DNA from: Chloroflexota bacterium
GTDB lineage: Bacteria; Chloroflexota; Anaerolineae; Aggregatilineales; Phototrophicaceae
Assembly (NCBI GenBank): GCA_011525385.1
Contig: WTGF01000080.1
Location: 1-42,240 of the forward strand
Direction: 5' to 3'
DNA: 42,240 bases
The position numbers were made by a program, and so were the translations under genes. This document shows, one piece after another, positions 33,418 through 41,940 of this stretch. Within the stretch, counting starts at the first letter, position 1; each line of letters opens with the position of its first letter. A model generated the notes under the pieces. The model had not been told where the DNA came from and searched no databases. It saw only the letters and a program-made list of their open reading frames with translations.

Positions 33418-34320
33418 TCACTGAATATAAGGGTCCAGCGCATCGCGCAGCGCATCGCCGATCAGGTTGATCGAGATCACAGTCATGGAGATCAGCGCGC
33501 CCGGGAAGACCATCAGCAGCGGCGCACGACGCAAATATTGGCGGCCATTGCTGAGCATATTGCCCCATTCCGCTTGCGGCGGCTGTACGCCCAATCCCAG
33601 AAAGCCCAGCGCCGCTGTCGTCAAAATCGCGCCGGCGACGCCGAGGGTGGCGTAAACGATGATCGGCGCCAGCGAATTGGGCAGTAGATGCACAAACATG
33701 ATGCGTACGCGACCGGCGCCAAGAGCGCGCGCCGCTTCGGCATAATCTTGTTCCTTTAGCGACAAGACATTGCCCCGCACAATCCGCGACAGCGACGGCA
33801 CGGCCCAGATCGCCAGCACCAGGATCAAATTGAATATGCTCGGTCCCAGCACCGAAATTAGCAGGATAGCCAGCACAATGCCGGGGAATGAATACATGAT
33901 ATCGATCACGCGCATGACGAGTGTGTCGACCCAACCCCCAAAGAACCCTGAAATCAAGCCAACGATCGTGCCACAGACGACCCCGGCTGCCGTGCCCACG
34001 ATGCCGACAAAGAGTGAAATGCGCGCGCCATAAACCAGGCGCGAATAGACATCTCGTCCCACTTCATCGGTGCCCAGCCAATGCTCCGCTGTCGGGGGTT
34101 TCATGCGCTTGCGCAGCGATTGCGCGTAAGGATCATGCGTCGACACGATCGGCGCGAACACAGCCATGAAGGCGATGAAAACCATGAACGCCGCGCCAAC
34201 CAGGGCAAAACGGTTGCGGCGGAATTCCAGCCAGGCTCGCTTGGATCCAGACAGACGCCGGAATTCCTGATTGTCGAGCTTGGCGACATCACCAACACCA
34301 TCCAACTGATGCACCGTCAT
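33418..34320 (-). CDS. Peptide ABC transporter permease, DppC type, set 3
   Basis: A 300-residue DppC/OppC-type permease. A 40-residue cytoplasmic tail precedes the first helix (LVGAAFMVFIAFMAVFAPIV). The motif LGTDEVGRDVYSRLVYGARI is near 87, the docking loop DYAEAARALGAGRVRIMFVH near 190, and ALGFLGLGVQPPQAEWG near 238. It begins 29 nt after the DppB-type stop. The downstream neighbours are S9 peptidase genes, not an ATPase gene, matching the pattern of sets 1 and 2. Confidence 0.93.
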   Translation of the reverse strand: MTVHQLDGVGDVAKLDNQEFRRLSGSKRAWLEFRRNRFALVGAAFMVFIAFMAVFAPIVSTHDPYAQSLRKRMKPPTAEHWLGTDEVGRDVYSRLVYGARISLFVGIVGTAAGVVCGTIVGLISGFFGGWVDTLVMRVIDIMYSFPGIVLAILLISVLGPSIFNLILVLAIWAVPSLSRIVRGNVLSLKEQDYAEAARALGAGRVRIMFVHLLPNSLAPIIVYATLGVAGAILTTAALGFLGLGVQPPQAEWGNMLSNGRQYLRRAPLLMVFPGALISMTVISINLIGDALRDALDPYIQ

Positions 34321-34349
34321 TATTTCAGCTCCCTGCCGAGCAAGCGCCC

Positions 34350-35282
34350 CTAATCATATCGTATGCGCGGATCTACATAGACGAGCATCACATCAGTGAG
34401 CAGATTGACCAAAACAACCGACGTGGCAATCAGCATTACCGCTCCCTGCACCACCGGAAAATCGCGCCCGACCACGCCATCAATCAGATACAAGCCGACG
34501 CCCGGCCAGGCGAAAACCGTTTCAATGATGACCGAACCCGCCAGAATGAAAGCCACGTTTATCCCCAGCACATTCACGACCGGCAGCAGCCCGTTGCGCA
34601 AGGCGTGTTTGATCATGACGTTGCGCTCGGAGACGCCCTTGGCTCGCGCCGTCCGCACATAATCGTGGTTGATCACCTCGAGCATGCTGGAACGCACATA
34701 GCGAGTCAGATAACCGGCGCTGGTATAACCCAGGACGATGGTGGGCAAGATCATGTGCTTGACGCCGCCCAGCCCCGATGGCGGCAAAACACGCAAATAC
34801 AAGCCGAAAAACAGAATCACCACATAAGCAAACCAAAAATTGGGCATGGAGACGCCCACCAAAGCGAAGACCATCAGAGCGCTGTCCACCCAGGTGCCGC
34901 GCTTGATGGCCGCCAATACGCCCAAGGCAATGCCCATGGCCGTTGACAGCAGGAAAGCCGACACGCCCAGGCGAATCGTGTTGGGGATGCGGCGCAGCAG
35001 ATCCTCCGACACCGGACGCAGCGTGCGCAGCGAGTTGCCAAAATCGAACTGCAGCGTATTGCCCATGTAACGCAAATACTGCTGCGGCAGCGGATCGTTG
35101 AAACCGTATAACTCGTTGACCTTCGCCAGGTATTCTGCCGCCTCCTCACCCTGAAAATCCGGCGGCACGAACATCAAGGCAGGATCGCCCGGCGCCAATT
35201 GCATGGCGAACCACACTGCCGTGATCGCGCCCAGAATGGTCGGTATCGCCAGCAACAGACGCCGTACGATATATTTGCGCAT
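34350..35282 (-). CDS. Peptide ABC transporter permease, DppB type, set 3
   Basis: A 310-residue DppB/OppB-type permease, starting MRKYIVRRLLLAIPTILGAI as most family members do. The periplasmic region has LYGFNDPLPQQYLRYMGN near 60, the docking loop NHDYVRTARAKGVSERNVM near 205, and IIETVFAWPGVGLYLIDGV near 250. ATG 35282 has AGGAA about nine bases upstream. It follows the set-3 binding-protein gene after a 102-bp gap that contains a double-hairpin repeat. It forms the channel with the DppC-type protein. Confidence 0.93.
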   Translation of the reverse strand: MRKYIVRRLLLAIPTILGAITAVWFAMQLAPGDPALMFVPPDFQGEEAAEYLAKVNELYGFNDPLPQQYLRYMGNTLQFDFGNSLRTLRPVSEDLLRRIPNTIRLGVSAFLLSTAMGIALGVLAAIKRGTWVDSALMVFALVGVSMPNFWFAYVVILFFGLYLRVLPPSGLGGVKHMILPTIVLGYTSAGYLTRYVRSSMLEVINHDYVRTARAKGVSERNVMIKHALRNGLLPVVNVLGINVAFILAGSVIIETVFAWPGVGLYLIDGVVGRDFPVVQGAVMLIATSVVLVNLLTDVMLVYVDPRIRYD

Positions 35283-35300
35283 CAGCTAGTGTTCCTTGTC

Positions 35301-35380
35301 GCCCCATCCCCTTCCCCAAAATGAGGAAGGCGTGAAGTGTCCCTCCCGCAAGACGAGGGAGGGACTTTGTGTTGGGGTTG
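35301..35380. repeat. Double-hairpin GC-rich repeat within set 3
   Basis: CCTTCCCCAAAATGAGGAAGG and GTCCCTCCC-GCAAGACGA-GGGAGGGAC form consecutive stems; CCCCATCC and GGGGTTG flank them. It is a variant of the element at 9269-9352 with the hairpins in the other order. It lies between binding-protein and permease genes and may lower downstream expression or protect the upstream message. Confidence 0.75.
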
Positions 35381-35384
35381 CGAT

Positions 35385-37025
35385 TTACTCGTTGAGCCAG
35401 GCCTTGTGGAAGAGCGGGATGCGCCCGCCCAGCTCCCAGACGATGCCCTCAACCGCCGGGTTGATGACATTGATCCAGGGCGAATGCCAACCCCATATCG
35501 TCAACTGCTGCTCCAGGAAGATTGTCTGCGCTCTGTGTGAAAGCCGCTTGCGCTCTTCCAGTTCGGTCGTTGCCGAGAAGGCGTCAAATGTTTCCTGCAG
35601 TTCTGCCGCTACGTCAACCAGATAGGGTACGGTCGCGTCGTCGATCTGGTATATCGACCAGAAGGCGTCGGGCGCCCAGGCCGCTTCAATCGCCGATGTC
35701 ACCGCGAAGAAGGAACCCTGCGAATGGTGGCCGAAGGTCCAGTTGCCCTGGTTCTCCCGCCATTCATCCAGCATAGCGTTCCATTCCGCCGTCTTGATCG
35801 GGGCATCAATGCCGATATCCGTCAGATACTGCTGATAGATCTCGTTGAACAGGCCCCAGAGCGCGAAATCGGCCGAGATGATGTTGACCACCAGCTTCTC
35901 GCGCCCGTCGACGCATTCCTTGAATTCGGGCGGGTCTTCTTCGTTCATATCGCATTCGCGATAGCGGAAGCCGTCATCGGCCAGCAGCCAGCCCGCTTCG
36001 TCCAGGATCTGGCCGGCCATATCCGGATCGTAGGGCGCAATCGGCGGCAGATCATCGGTCCAATAGGGCGAGTTGGGCGATACACCACCGCGCGAGCGCT
36101 GTGGCAATCCGAAGAGAACCTCCTCAATGATCGCATCGAAATCGATCGCGTGCGCCAGCGCTTGACGCAAGGACAGTTCAGTCATCGGATAACGCGATGT
36201 ATTGACGCTGATCATGGTCACGCCGGGTCCCACAGGCGTGTTCACCACAAATTTGCCTTCGCCCTGCAAGCGCACCGCGTCTTCCGGCTCAATGCCATCG
36301 ACATAATGCACGTTCTCCGATTCCACCTCAATCAAGCGCACCGTGGTATCGCCATGAACGCGAATGGTGAGACGATCCAACAGCGGCGCGCCCTGCCAGT
36401 AATTCGGGTTCTTCACATAGCGAATCTCGCTCTGCGGCTCGTGCGCCTCGAACATGAAGGCCCCGGTGCCGACCGGATTCTCGTGGAAGGTCGATCCATC
36501 TTCGCCCCAGGCCGTCGGGCTGATCTGATAGGCATCCGTGCCCACCGCCACGATATAGATGAAGTCGCCGTTGGGTTTGTCGATCCAGATCTTGACCGTG
36601 TGATCATCGACGGCTTCCATCCGCTGAATCTTGCTCAAACGCACGTGGCCGCGCGCATCGGGATCATCCAACTGGCGTTGGATATTGAAGATCACCGCAT
36701 CGGCGTTCCAGGGCGTGCCATCATGGAACATCACGTCGTCGCGCAGATGGAAAGTGTATTCCAGGCCATCCTCGGAAATCTCCCAGTCCGTGGCCAGGAA
36801 TGGCAGCAGATTGTCGTTGTCATCCACCGTCAGCAAGGTGTCATAGAGCGGCCGCACGTTGCGAATGCTGGGCCAGGTGGTTCTGGTCTGATCCCAGGCA
36901 ATCACATCCGCCGACTGCATCATGATCAGCTCGCCGCCTTCGACCGCGTCCTGCGTTTGGGCTGGTACGACCAGCATCACGAAACTCAGCAGCAGAATAC
37001 CTAAAACCAATAGTCGTTTCGACAT
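35385..37025 (-). CDS. Peptide ABC transporter substrate-binding protein (SBP_bac_5), set 3
   Basis: A 546-residue family-5 solute-binding protein. The signal peptide covers about 1-25 (LLVLGILLLSFVMLVVPAQTQ) without a lipobox. The body has LATDWEISEDGLEYTFHLRD near 80, FHDGTPWNADAVIFNIQRQL near 102, and LSLRQALAHAIDFDAIIEEV near 281. ATG 37025 is preceded by AGGAGAGAG. It heads the third transport operon. A predicted promoter (37190-37218) and a 15-bp palindrome (37141-37155) lie upstream, and the LacI-type gene is divergent, so LacI-type repression is likely. Although LacI regulators often accompany sugar uptake, the permeases and peptidases here point to peptides. Confidence 0.93.
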   Translation of the reverse strand: MSKRLLVLGILLLSFVMLVVPAQTQDAVEGGELIMMQSADVIAWDQTRTTWPSIRNVRPLYDTLLTVDDNDNLLPFLATDWEISEDGLEYTFHLRDDVMFHDGTPWNADAVIFNIQRQLDDPDARGHVRLSKIQRMEAVDDHTVKIWIDKPNGDFIYIVAVGTDAYQISPTAWGEDGSTFHENPVGTGAFMFEAHEPQSEIRYVKNPNYWQGAPLLDRLTIRVHGDTTVRLIEVESENVHYVDGIEPEDAVRLQGEGKFVVNTPVGPGVTMISVNTSRYPMTELSLRQALAHAIDFDAIIEEVLFGLPQRSRGGVSPNSPYWTDDLPPIAPYDPDMAGQILDEAGWLLADDGFRYRECDMNEEDPPEFKECVDGREKLVVNIISADFALWGLFNEIYQQYLTDIGIDAPIKTAEWNAMLDEWRENQGNWTFGHHSQGSFFAVTSAIEAAWAPDAFWSIYQIDDATVPYLVDVAAELQETFDAFSATTELEERKRLSHRAQTIFLEQQLTIWGWHSPWINVINPAVEGIVWELGGRIPLFHKAWLNE

Positions 37026-37140
37026 TTCTCTCTCTCCTAAAACCTAATTTTGCTTGTGTTCGTACTCAAGAACGTATCAGTCCCTCCTTTCGCTCTCGAT
37101 CACGCTGCCTTTGCGAGAGTCGCGCTAATGCCCACAGGCT

Positions 37141-37155
37141 CACAATGATTGTGAT
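37141..37155. promoter_or_regulatory. Perfect palindrome, candidate LacI-family operator
   Basis: TCACAAT-G-ATTGTGA, a 7-1-7 perfect inverted repeat located about 28-42 bp downstream of the predicted transcription start of the set-3 operon. That is a position where a bound repressor blocks elongation. The divergent gene encodes a LacI-family protein. Confidence 0.55.
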
Positions 37156-37189
37156 TGTCCCTGCTTTCGCCAAGTCCTCTCTGCCAAAA

Positions 37190-37218
37190 GTATAACCAGA
37201 CTGAAAGCCAAAGACAAA
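37190..37218 (-). promoter_or_regulatory. Predicted promoter of the set-3 peptide operon
   Basis: On the minus strand: TTGTCT (37218-37213), a 17-bp spacer and TATACT (37195-37190). The start of transcription would be near 37183, giving a leader of about 158 nt before ATG 37025. The rest of the divergent gap 37026-37363 shows no clear second promoter. Confidence 0.55.
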
Positions 37219-37363
37219 TATTCGCGTGAGTCGCCTTCGCCAAGCGCGCAGTTTCCTCCTCAGGTACAAGGTCGTTCCGCCCCGCTTCGCCGAAAATGAG
37301 CTTTGCCAATCGTCCGGGCTGCACTATTATTGTCGTCTATCAGATCTGCTCTACGGAGAATCC

Positions 37364-38416
37364 TTGACCGTGTCCGTTTCCATTCGCGATATCGCCGAGA
37401 CCCTGAGCCTGTCCAACTCGACCGTTTCCAAAGCCCTGAACGGCTATGCCGACGTCGCCCCCGCCACCCGAGAACTGGTGACGAAAACGGCGCTGGAACT
37501 GGGCTACCAACCTAGCGCCAGCGCCCGCAACCTGCGGCGCGGACAAACGGACAAGATTGGTCTCTTTCTGAACACCTCGCTCGAGTACGTGGTGGACTAT
37601 CTCTCGGGCATCCTGCCCGGCGCCGTGCAAACCGCGGCTGACTTCAACAAAAATCTGGTTATCTACACTATCGTCGACAAGGACCAAGACCATCTGCTTA
37701 ATGTTTGTCGCACTGGTGAGATCGACGGCGTCATTCTCTTTTCCACGCACTATGAAGGCGAAACTATCGACGCCCTGTTGGATGACCGCTTTCCCTTTGT
37801 GGTTCTCGGCAGAGAAATCCCTGACCAGCGCGTGTCCTATCTCGTGCCCGATTACTACGCTGGTTCCTACCGCGCGACACAGCACTTGACCGATCTGGGG
37901 CACCGTCGCATCGCCTTCACGGCCCGCCCGGAACTGTCCACAGCCAACGACGCCCATTTGAAGGGGCACCTCGACGCGCTGAGAGACGCGGGCATCCCCC
38001 CCGCCGACGAACTGATCCTGGAAACGCGCTTGGAGCCCGGCAGCGGGATTAAACCGGCGCAGCAATTAATGGGACTGCGCCGGCCCCCGACGGCGGTGCG
38101 CGCCTTCCATGACCTGGTCGCGGTCGACATGATACGTGTCTTCCAGGATATTGGACTGAAGGTACCAGAGGACATTTCGGTGATGGGTTTCGATGGTTTG
38201 CGCGCGGGCTTTATGACCATCCCGCATATCAGCACCGTAGCGCAGCCTTTCGACATCATCGGGGGGCGAATAATGGACCTCATTCACCGGCGGATCACGT
38301 CTCCCCATGCCAAGCCTCTGCAAGAGGTGATGCCAGTGGAACTGATCGCGCGCGGATCCACCGCAGCGCCACCTGCCGACGGCCGCCAAACCGCCGCAAT
38401 ATCCCGCTTGCGGTAG
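37364..38416 (+). CDS. LacI-family transcriptional regulator
   Basis: A 350-residue LacI/GalR-family regulator. The N-terminal helix-turn-helix (VSIRDIAETLSLSNSTVSKA, residues 3-22) and hinge (QPSASARNLR) are clear. The periplasmic-binding-like effector domain covers about 60-335 (TDKIGLFLN; DGVILFSTHYE; HRRIAFTARPE; ISVMGFDGLRAGFM). The long upstream open frame is unrelated to the family. TTG 37364 with GGAG five bases upstream is the likely start, GTG 37370 the alternative. It is divergent from the third peptide-transport operon, which it probably controls. The effector is unknown. Confidence 0.9.
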   Translation: MTVSVSIRDIAETLSLSNSTVSKALNGYADVAPATRELVTKTALELGYQPSASARNLRRGQTDKIGLFLNTSLEYVVDYLSGILPGAVQTAADFNKNLVIYTIVDKDQDHLLNVCRTGEIDGVILFSTHYEGETIDALLDDRFPFVVLGREIPDQRVSYLVPDYYAGSYRATQHLTDLGHRRIAFTARPELSTANDAHLKGHLDALRDAGIPPADELILETRLEPGSGIKPAQQLMGLRRPPTAVRAFHDLVAVDMIRVFQDIGLKVPEDISVMGFDGLRAGFMTIPHISTVAQPFDIIGGRIMDLIHRRITSPHAKPLQEVMPVELIARGSTAAPPADGRQTAAISRLR

Positions 38417-38439
38417 TCAATGCGCGCTATGTGCGGACG

Positions 38440-41076
38440 CTAAACGGACGATCGCGCAGCTCTCACCGAGACGAAGGTGAATACCAGCAAACTGCCGAAA
38501 TAGATCAGCGCGCCGATCCAGGTCAGGGTCTCGCCATTGCCGGCGAACATCATGATGGCCGACATCACTGTCAGCACGCCGATAAACAGCATCAAGGGTT
38601 GGCTGACCGATGACTTGAGTTTGCTATCCGTTTCCGGCTCGCCTTCCACGATGTAACCCTGCTCTTCCAAGCGCTCACGAGATTCCGGATCCACCGTCGC
38701 ATAGCCGCCGCGCACATAATCGAAGGCTTGTTGCATCCCGAATTGCAATGGGCTCTTTTCCGGATGCAGCAGCACAACCGGCGCCCCCGTCCGTTCCGCG
38801 ATTCGCATGGACGTATTGCCGAAGAGCCGCTGCTTCACCCGCGTATCACGGGTCTCGCCCAAAGCCACGTAATCATAGTCGCGCGCGGCTCGCACGATGG
38901 CGTCAATCCGGTCGGCGCTGACGTCAGTCAGCAGATTGACCTGCCGGCCCTCAACTTTCATCGCCTCGATCTGCCGCTGCAAAGTACGGGTAAAGCGCTC
39001 TCGCTCCGCCGCCGGTGTATCGGTGGAAAAGACATGCAACAAGTCCAAAACCATATCCGGTGTGCTGGCGAACAACTGAATGAGTTGCAAGGAATAGCCC
39101 ACCTGCCGCGGATCCGCGATCGGCATCAGAACCCGCTTGACTTCGCTGGTATTGCCGGGCTGCAACATCATCACATCACAATTGATCTCGCCTAAAACCT
39201 GGTCGATATTGGAACCGACCACCGTCCTGCCCTGCCGGTCACGGACGCCCTGCCAGCCGATTACTACTAGGTCCGCGCGTTGCTCATGCGCCGTGTCGAT
39301 AATGGCCGGGGCCACGCGCCGCGCGACCCGCACGATATATTCCACCGCCACGCCTTCGTTGCGCACCATCGCAATCGCTTTCTCGCGCAGCGAATCGCTG
39401 GCTTCCAAGTAGCGATAGCCCGAGGACAAGGGCGTCGGCGACGGTACGGTGACAATGTGCAGCAGCGTGACCTTGCCGTCGTTTTGTTCGGCGGCGTGAA
39501 TCGCCGGCGGCAGCAAGGTCGATAGCGTCTCAGGATTGGAAACGGGCACCAGTACGCGATAGGGCGCGTCCGCCTTGGGTTTCATCAATTCCGTCTGTTG
39601 CAATACCGCCGTCCTGTGCGCGCGTTCTTGCCGCGGCCGCGCATAGAAGTAATAGATCAGGAAGCCGCCGCCGATCCAGACCGCCGCGTATACCCAGGCA
39701 ATCACCGATACCCCGAAGAGCGACAGCACCAGCAAAAACTGCATCCCAATGGCGATCATGGGCAAGATGGGGAAAAACGGCAGCAGGAAGCCGTACTTGA
39801 GGTCCTTGCCGTATTTGCTGCGTATTGTGATCACAGCCAGGTTCACCTGCAAAAAGAGCAAGATGAACATGATATCCGCCGATGCCGCCACATCCTCGAT
39901 CGGCAGCGTCAAGGCCACGAACAAGATCAATACGCCCGACCAGCCCAATGCGATATTCGGCGTGCGCGTCTTGGAACTGACATTGGAGAAACTGTCGGGC
40001 AAGGCGCGGTCGCGCCCCATGGCGAAGGAAACGCGCGTCGAAGAGAAGGTTGTCGCGTTGAGCGCGCTCATGGTCGAAAGCAAGGCCCCCAACATGATCA
40101 GGAACGTGCCAAAGGGCATGAACTGCGCGGCGGCGCGGGCGATGCCGATCTCGCCCAGATCGCCCAGCCACTCGTGGATGAGCCTGCCTTCCGGCGGATC
40201 CACCGCGCCAATGATGACAAAAGCCACCAGCATATAAATCGGCACGACGATAGCCAGTGACAGAAAAACGGCGCGGGGGATATTCTTGCGCGGATTACGG
40301 ACTTCCTCGCCGGCCTGCACGATAATCTCGTAGCCTTCAAAGGCAATGAAGGTCAGACCCATCGCGCTGACAATGCCGATGATACCCGACATGCCCTCGC
40401 CCGGGGCGAAGGGATTGAAAGCCTCGAAGCGGATCGGATCGCCAAAAATGACGAACAAGCCGCTCACGATGAAAATCAAAATGATGATCACCTTCAACAC
40501 GGTTACGATATTGCCAACCGCTCCCGTCTCGGACGTGCCTCGGTAATTGATGTACAAAAAGAGCAAGATGATCAATACGGCGAAGCCCTTTTGCACCAAC
40601 TCGGCTTCGGTCAATTCCAATCCAAAAGGCAAGTGCAAGGGACCCGACAAAAAGACGCCCACCCCCTCCGCATGATGCGCCTCCGGATCAAGAAAGAGTA
40701 TCCGCATCAACTCGTAAATGAACCCGCCAAAGCCGACCCCGTAGAGGCTGCCGGCCACCGCATGCGCGAACCAACTCATCCAGCCCGCCAGGAATCCATT
40801 GGGCCCCGGCAAGCCTTCTTTGACCCATAAATAGCCGCCGCCCGCTTCCGGTATCGCCGATCCTAACTCGGCATACACCATCGCCGTCAACACCGTGATG
40901 ACGCCGTTCATAGCGAAAGCCAGAATAAGCGCAGGACCCGCCGTGCCCGCAGCGATGCCCGTCAAAACAAAGATGCCGGCGCCGATCATCGCCCCGACAC
41001 CGATCATCGTTATGTCAAATAATCCCAGGTTGCGTACCAATCCCACATCGTGGGACGATCCTTCGTTGGCTGCCAT
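38440..41076 (-). CDS. APC-superfamily amino-acid permease fused to two universal stress domains
   Basis: An 878-residue fusion protein. Residues 10-490 form an APC-type permease with about 12 helices, opening with the family motif MIGVGAMIGAGIFVLTGIAA. After a short linker come two UspA-like domains, about 500-640 (YRVLVPVSNPETLSTLLPPA; ADLVVIGWQGVRDRQGRTVV) and 642-785 (KRVLMPIADPRQVGYSLQLI; YDYVALGETRDTRVKQRLFG). Two more membrane helices (about 822-872) close the protein, so the Usp domains lie between membrane parts. ATG 41076 follows GAGG at nine bases; TTG 41091 is less likely. Usp domains may bind ATP or nucleotides and gate transport. The gene is convergent with lacI, with a 23-bp gap. 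Confidence 0.92.
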   Translation of the reverse strand: MAANEGSSHDVGLVRNLGLFDITMIGVGAMIGAGIFVLTGIAAGTAGPALILAFAMNGVITVLTAMVYAELGSAIPEAGGGYLWVKEGLPGPNGFLAGWMSWFAHAVAGSLYGVGFGGFIYELMRILFLDPEAHHAEGVGVFLSGPLHLPFGLELTEAELVQKGFAVLIILLFLYINYRGTSETGAVGNIVTVLKVIIILIFIVSGLFVIFGDPIRFEAFNPFAPGEGMSGIIGIVSAMGLTFIAFEGYEIIVQAGEEVRNPRKNIPRAVFLSLAIVVPIYMLVAFVIIGAVDPPEGRLIHEWLGDLGEIGIARAAAQFMPFGTFLIMLGALLSTMSALNATTFSSTRVSFAMGRDRALPDSFSNVSSKTRTPNIALGWSGVLILFVALTLPIEDVAASADIMFILLFLQVNLAVITIRSKYGKDLKYGFLLPFFPILPMIAIGMQFLLVLSLFGVSVIAWVYAAVWIGGGFLIYYFYARPRQERAHRTAVLQQTELMKPKADAPYRVLVPVSNPETLSTLLPPAIHAAEQNDGKVTLLHIVTVPSPTPLSSGYRYLEASDSLREKAIAMVRNEGVAVEYIVRVARRVAPAIIDTAHEQRADLVVIGWQGVRDRQGRTVVGSNIDQVLGEINCDVMMLQPGNTSEVKRVLMPIADPRQVGYSLQLIQLFASTPDMVLDLLHVFSTDTPAAERERFTRTLQRQIEAMKVEGRQVNLLTDVSADRIDAIVRAARDYDYVALGETRDTRVKQRLFGNTSMRIAERTGAPVVLLHPEKSPLQFGMQQAFDYVRGGYATVDPESRERLEEQGYIVEGEPETDSKLKSSVSQPLMLFIGVLTVMSAIMMFAGNGETLTWIGALIYFGSLLVFTFVSVRAARSSV

Positions 41077-41166
41077 TTGTCTAATCCTCAACTAGTGAAA
41101 CGCGCGCCCGCGCCTCGGTCTTGTATCACGGAACCAGACCACCGACAAATGGACGCTAAATTCCAC

Positions 41167-41194
41167 TTTATAACAGACCGTCGTCGTTTGGCAA
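41167..41194 (-). promoter_or_regulatory. Predicted promoter of the permease-Usp gene
   Basis: On the minus strand: TTGCCA (41194-41189), a 16-bp spacer and TATAAA (41172-41167). Transcription would start near 41160, leaving about an 84-nt leader before ATG 41076. Confidence 0.45.
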
Positions 41195-41330
41195 GTTTAT
41201 GAGCCGCATGCGCTGTATTTCAGATTGTCGCCAAGTCAAGCGTTTCTTGCCCGGCCAATAGCCTGACCAACCACAAAAACACAAGGGACATAAAGCATAT
41301 ATGGAATCTCTCAATAGGAACAACTAAGTT

Positions 41331-41424
41331 ATGAAACTCCAAAATAACTGCCGTCGCTAGGGGCGGCCAACCCGCTGTGTCGGCGGTCAGTCTCTACGCG
41401 ACCTACGCGCGTCTGCCGGTCGCC
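41331..41424. repeat. Degenerate GTAGGGGCGACC-type repeat
   Basis: A worn copy beginning GTTATGAAACTCCAAAATAA and continuing CTAGGGGCGGCC ... GTCTCTACGCGACC ... GGTCGCCCG. Its middle resembles the second palindrome at 12334-12382. The flanking sequence from 41195 to 41330 shows nothing recognisable. Confidence 0.5.
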
Positions 41425-41509
41425 CGAAAAATAAAAATATCTACCAAGGCTTTCTCTGTGCACTCAGCAGGACCAAGAAAATCATGCAACTCCAAAATAT
41501 AAGTCGCCG

Positions 41510-41694
41510 GTAGGGGCGACCTATCAGAGTCTGTTGAAGAACTGCCTAGACCCTCACCCCAAGCCCCTCTCCCATAAAGGGAGAGGGGCTTAAAGGGCTC
41601 AATACGGGTCACAAGACTCCCCTTCTCCCCTTGTGGGAGAAGGGGCCGGGGGATGAGGGATGTATTTCAACAGCGACTGATAGGTCGCCCCTAC
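41510..41694. repeat. Palindromic repeat split by a nested element
   Basis: GTAGGGGCGACCTATCAG (41510-41527) and its exact complement CTGATAGGTCGCCCCTAC (41677-41694) flank 149 bp. The inner piece has its own inverted ends (AGTCTGTTGAA / TTCAACAGCGACT) and hairpins CCCCTCTCCC-ATAAA-GGGAGAGGGG and CCCCTTCTCCC...GGGAGAAGGGG, ending GCCGGGGGATGAGGGATG. An uninterrupted relative is at 11285. Confidence 0.8.
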
Positions 41695-41802
41695 ACGGAT
41701 TCGACGATGGCGAGTATGGGATAACAATACGAGTTGCGCGATCTATGCGCATGAATAAGTTGCGCTTTCGAAGTTCTTGGAGTTCTAACTAGAACTAACA
41801 GA

Positions 41803-41926
41803 GTCATGCAACTTCAAAACAATAGTCGGCGGTAGGGGCGACCCGCCGGGTCGCCCGCAAAACCTAACCAGAACGGTGGGCGAGCCAAGGCTCGCCCCTA
41901 CAGTTCGACGTCGGAATTTGCATGAC
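41803..41926. repeat. GTCATGCAA-ended interspersed element, copy 3 (inverted)
   Basis: A 124-bp copy in the opposite orientation to those at 25105 and 28644, bounded by GTCATGCAA (41803-41811) and TTGCATGAC (41918-41926), with the same two palindromes and GCAAAACCTAACCAGAACGG linker. Confidence 0.8.
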
Positions 41927-41940
41927 TTACCTGTTTAAAA

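Noticed and set aside
41403..41612. 69-codon minus-strand open frame in the repeat island
   Set aside because: It consists of palindromic repeat sequence translated by chance.
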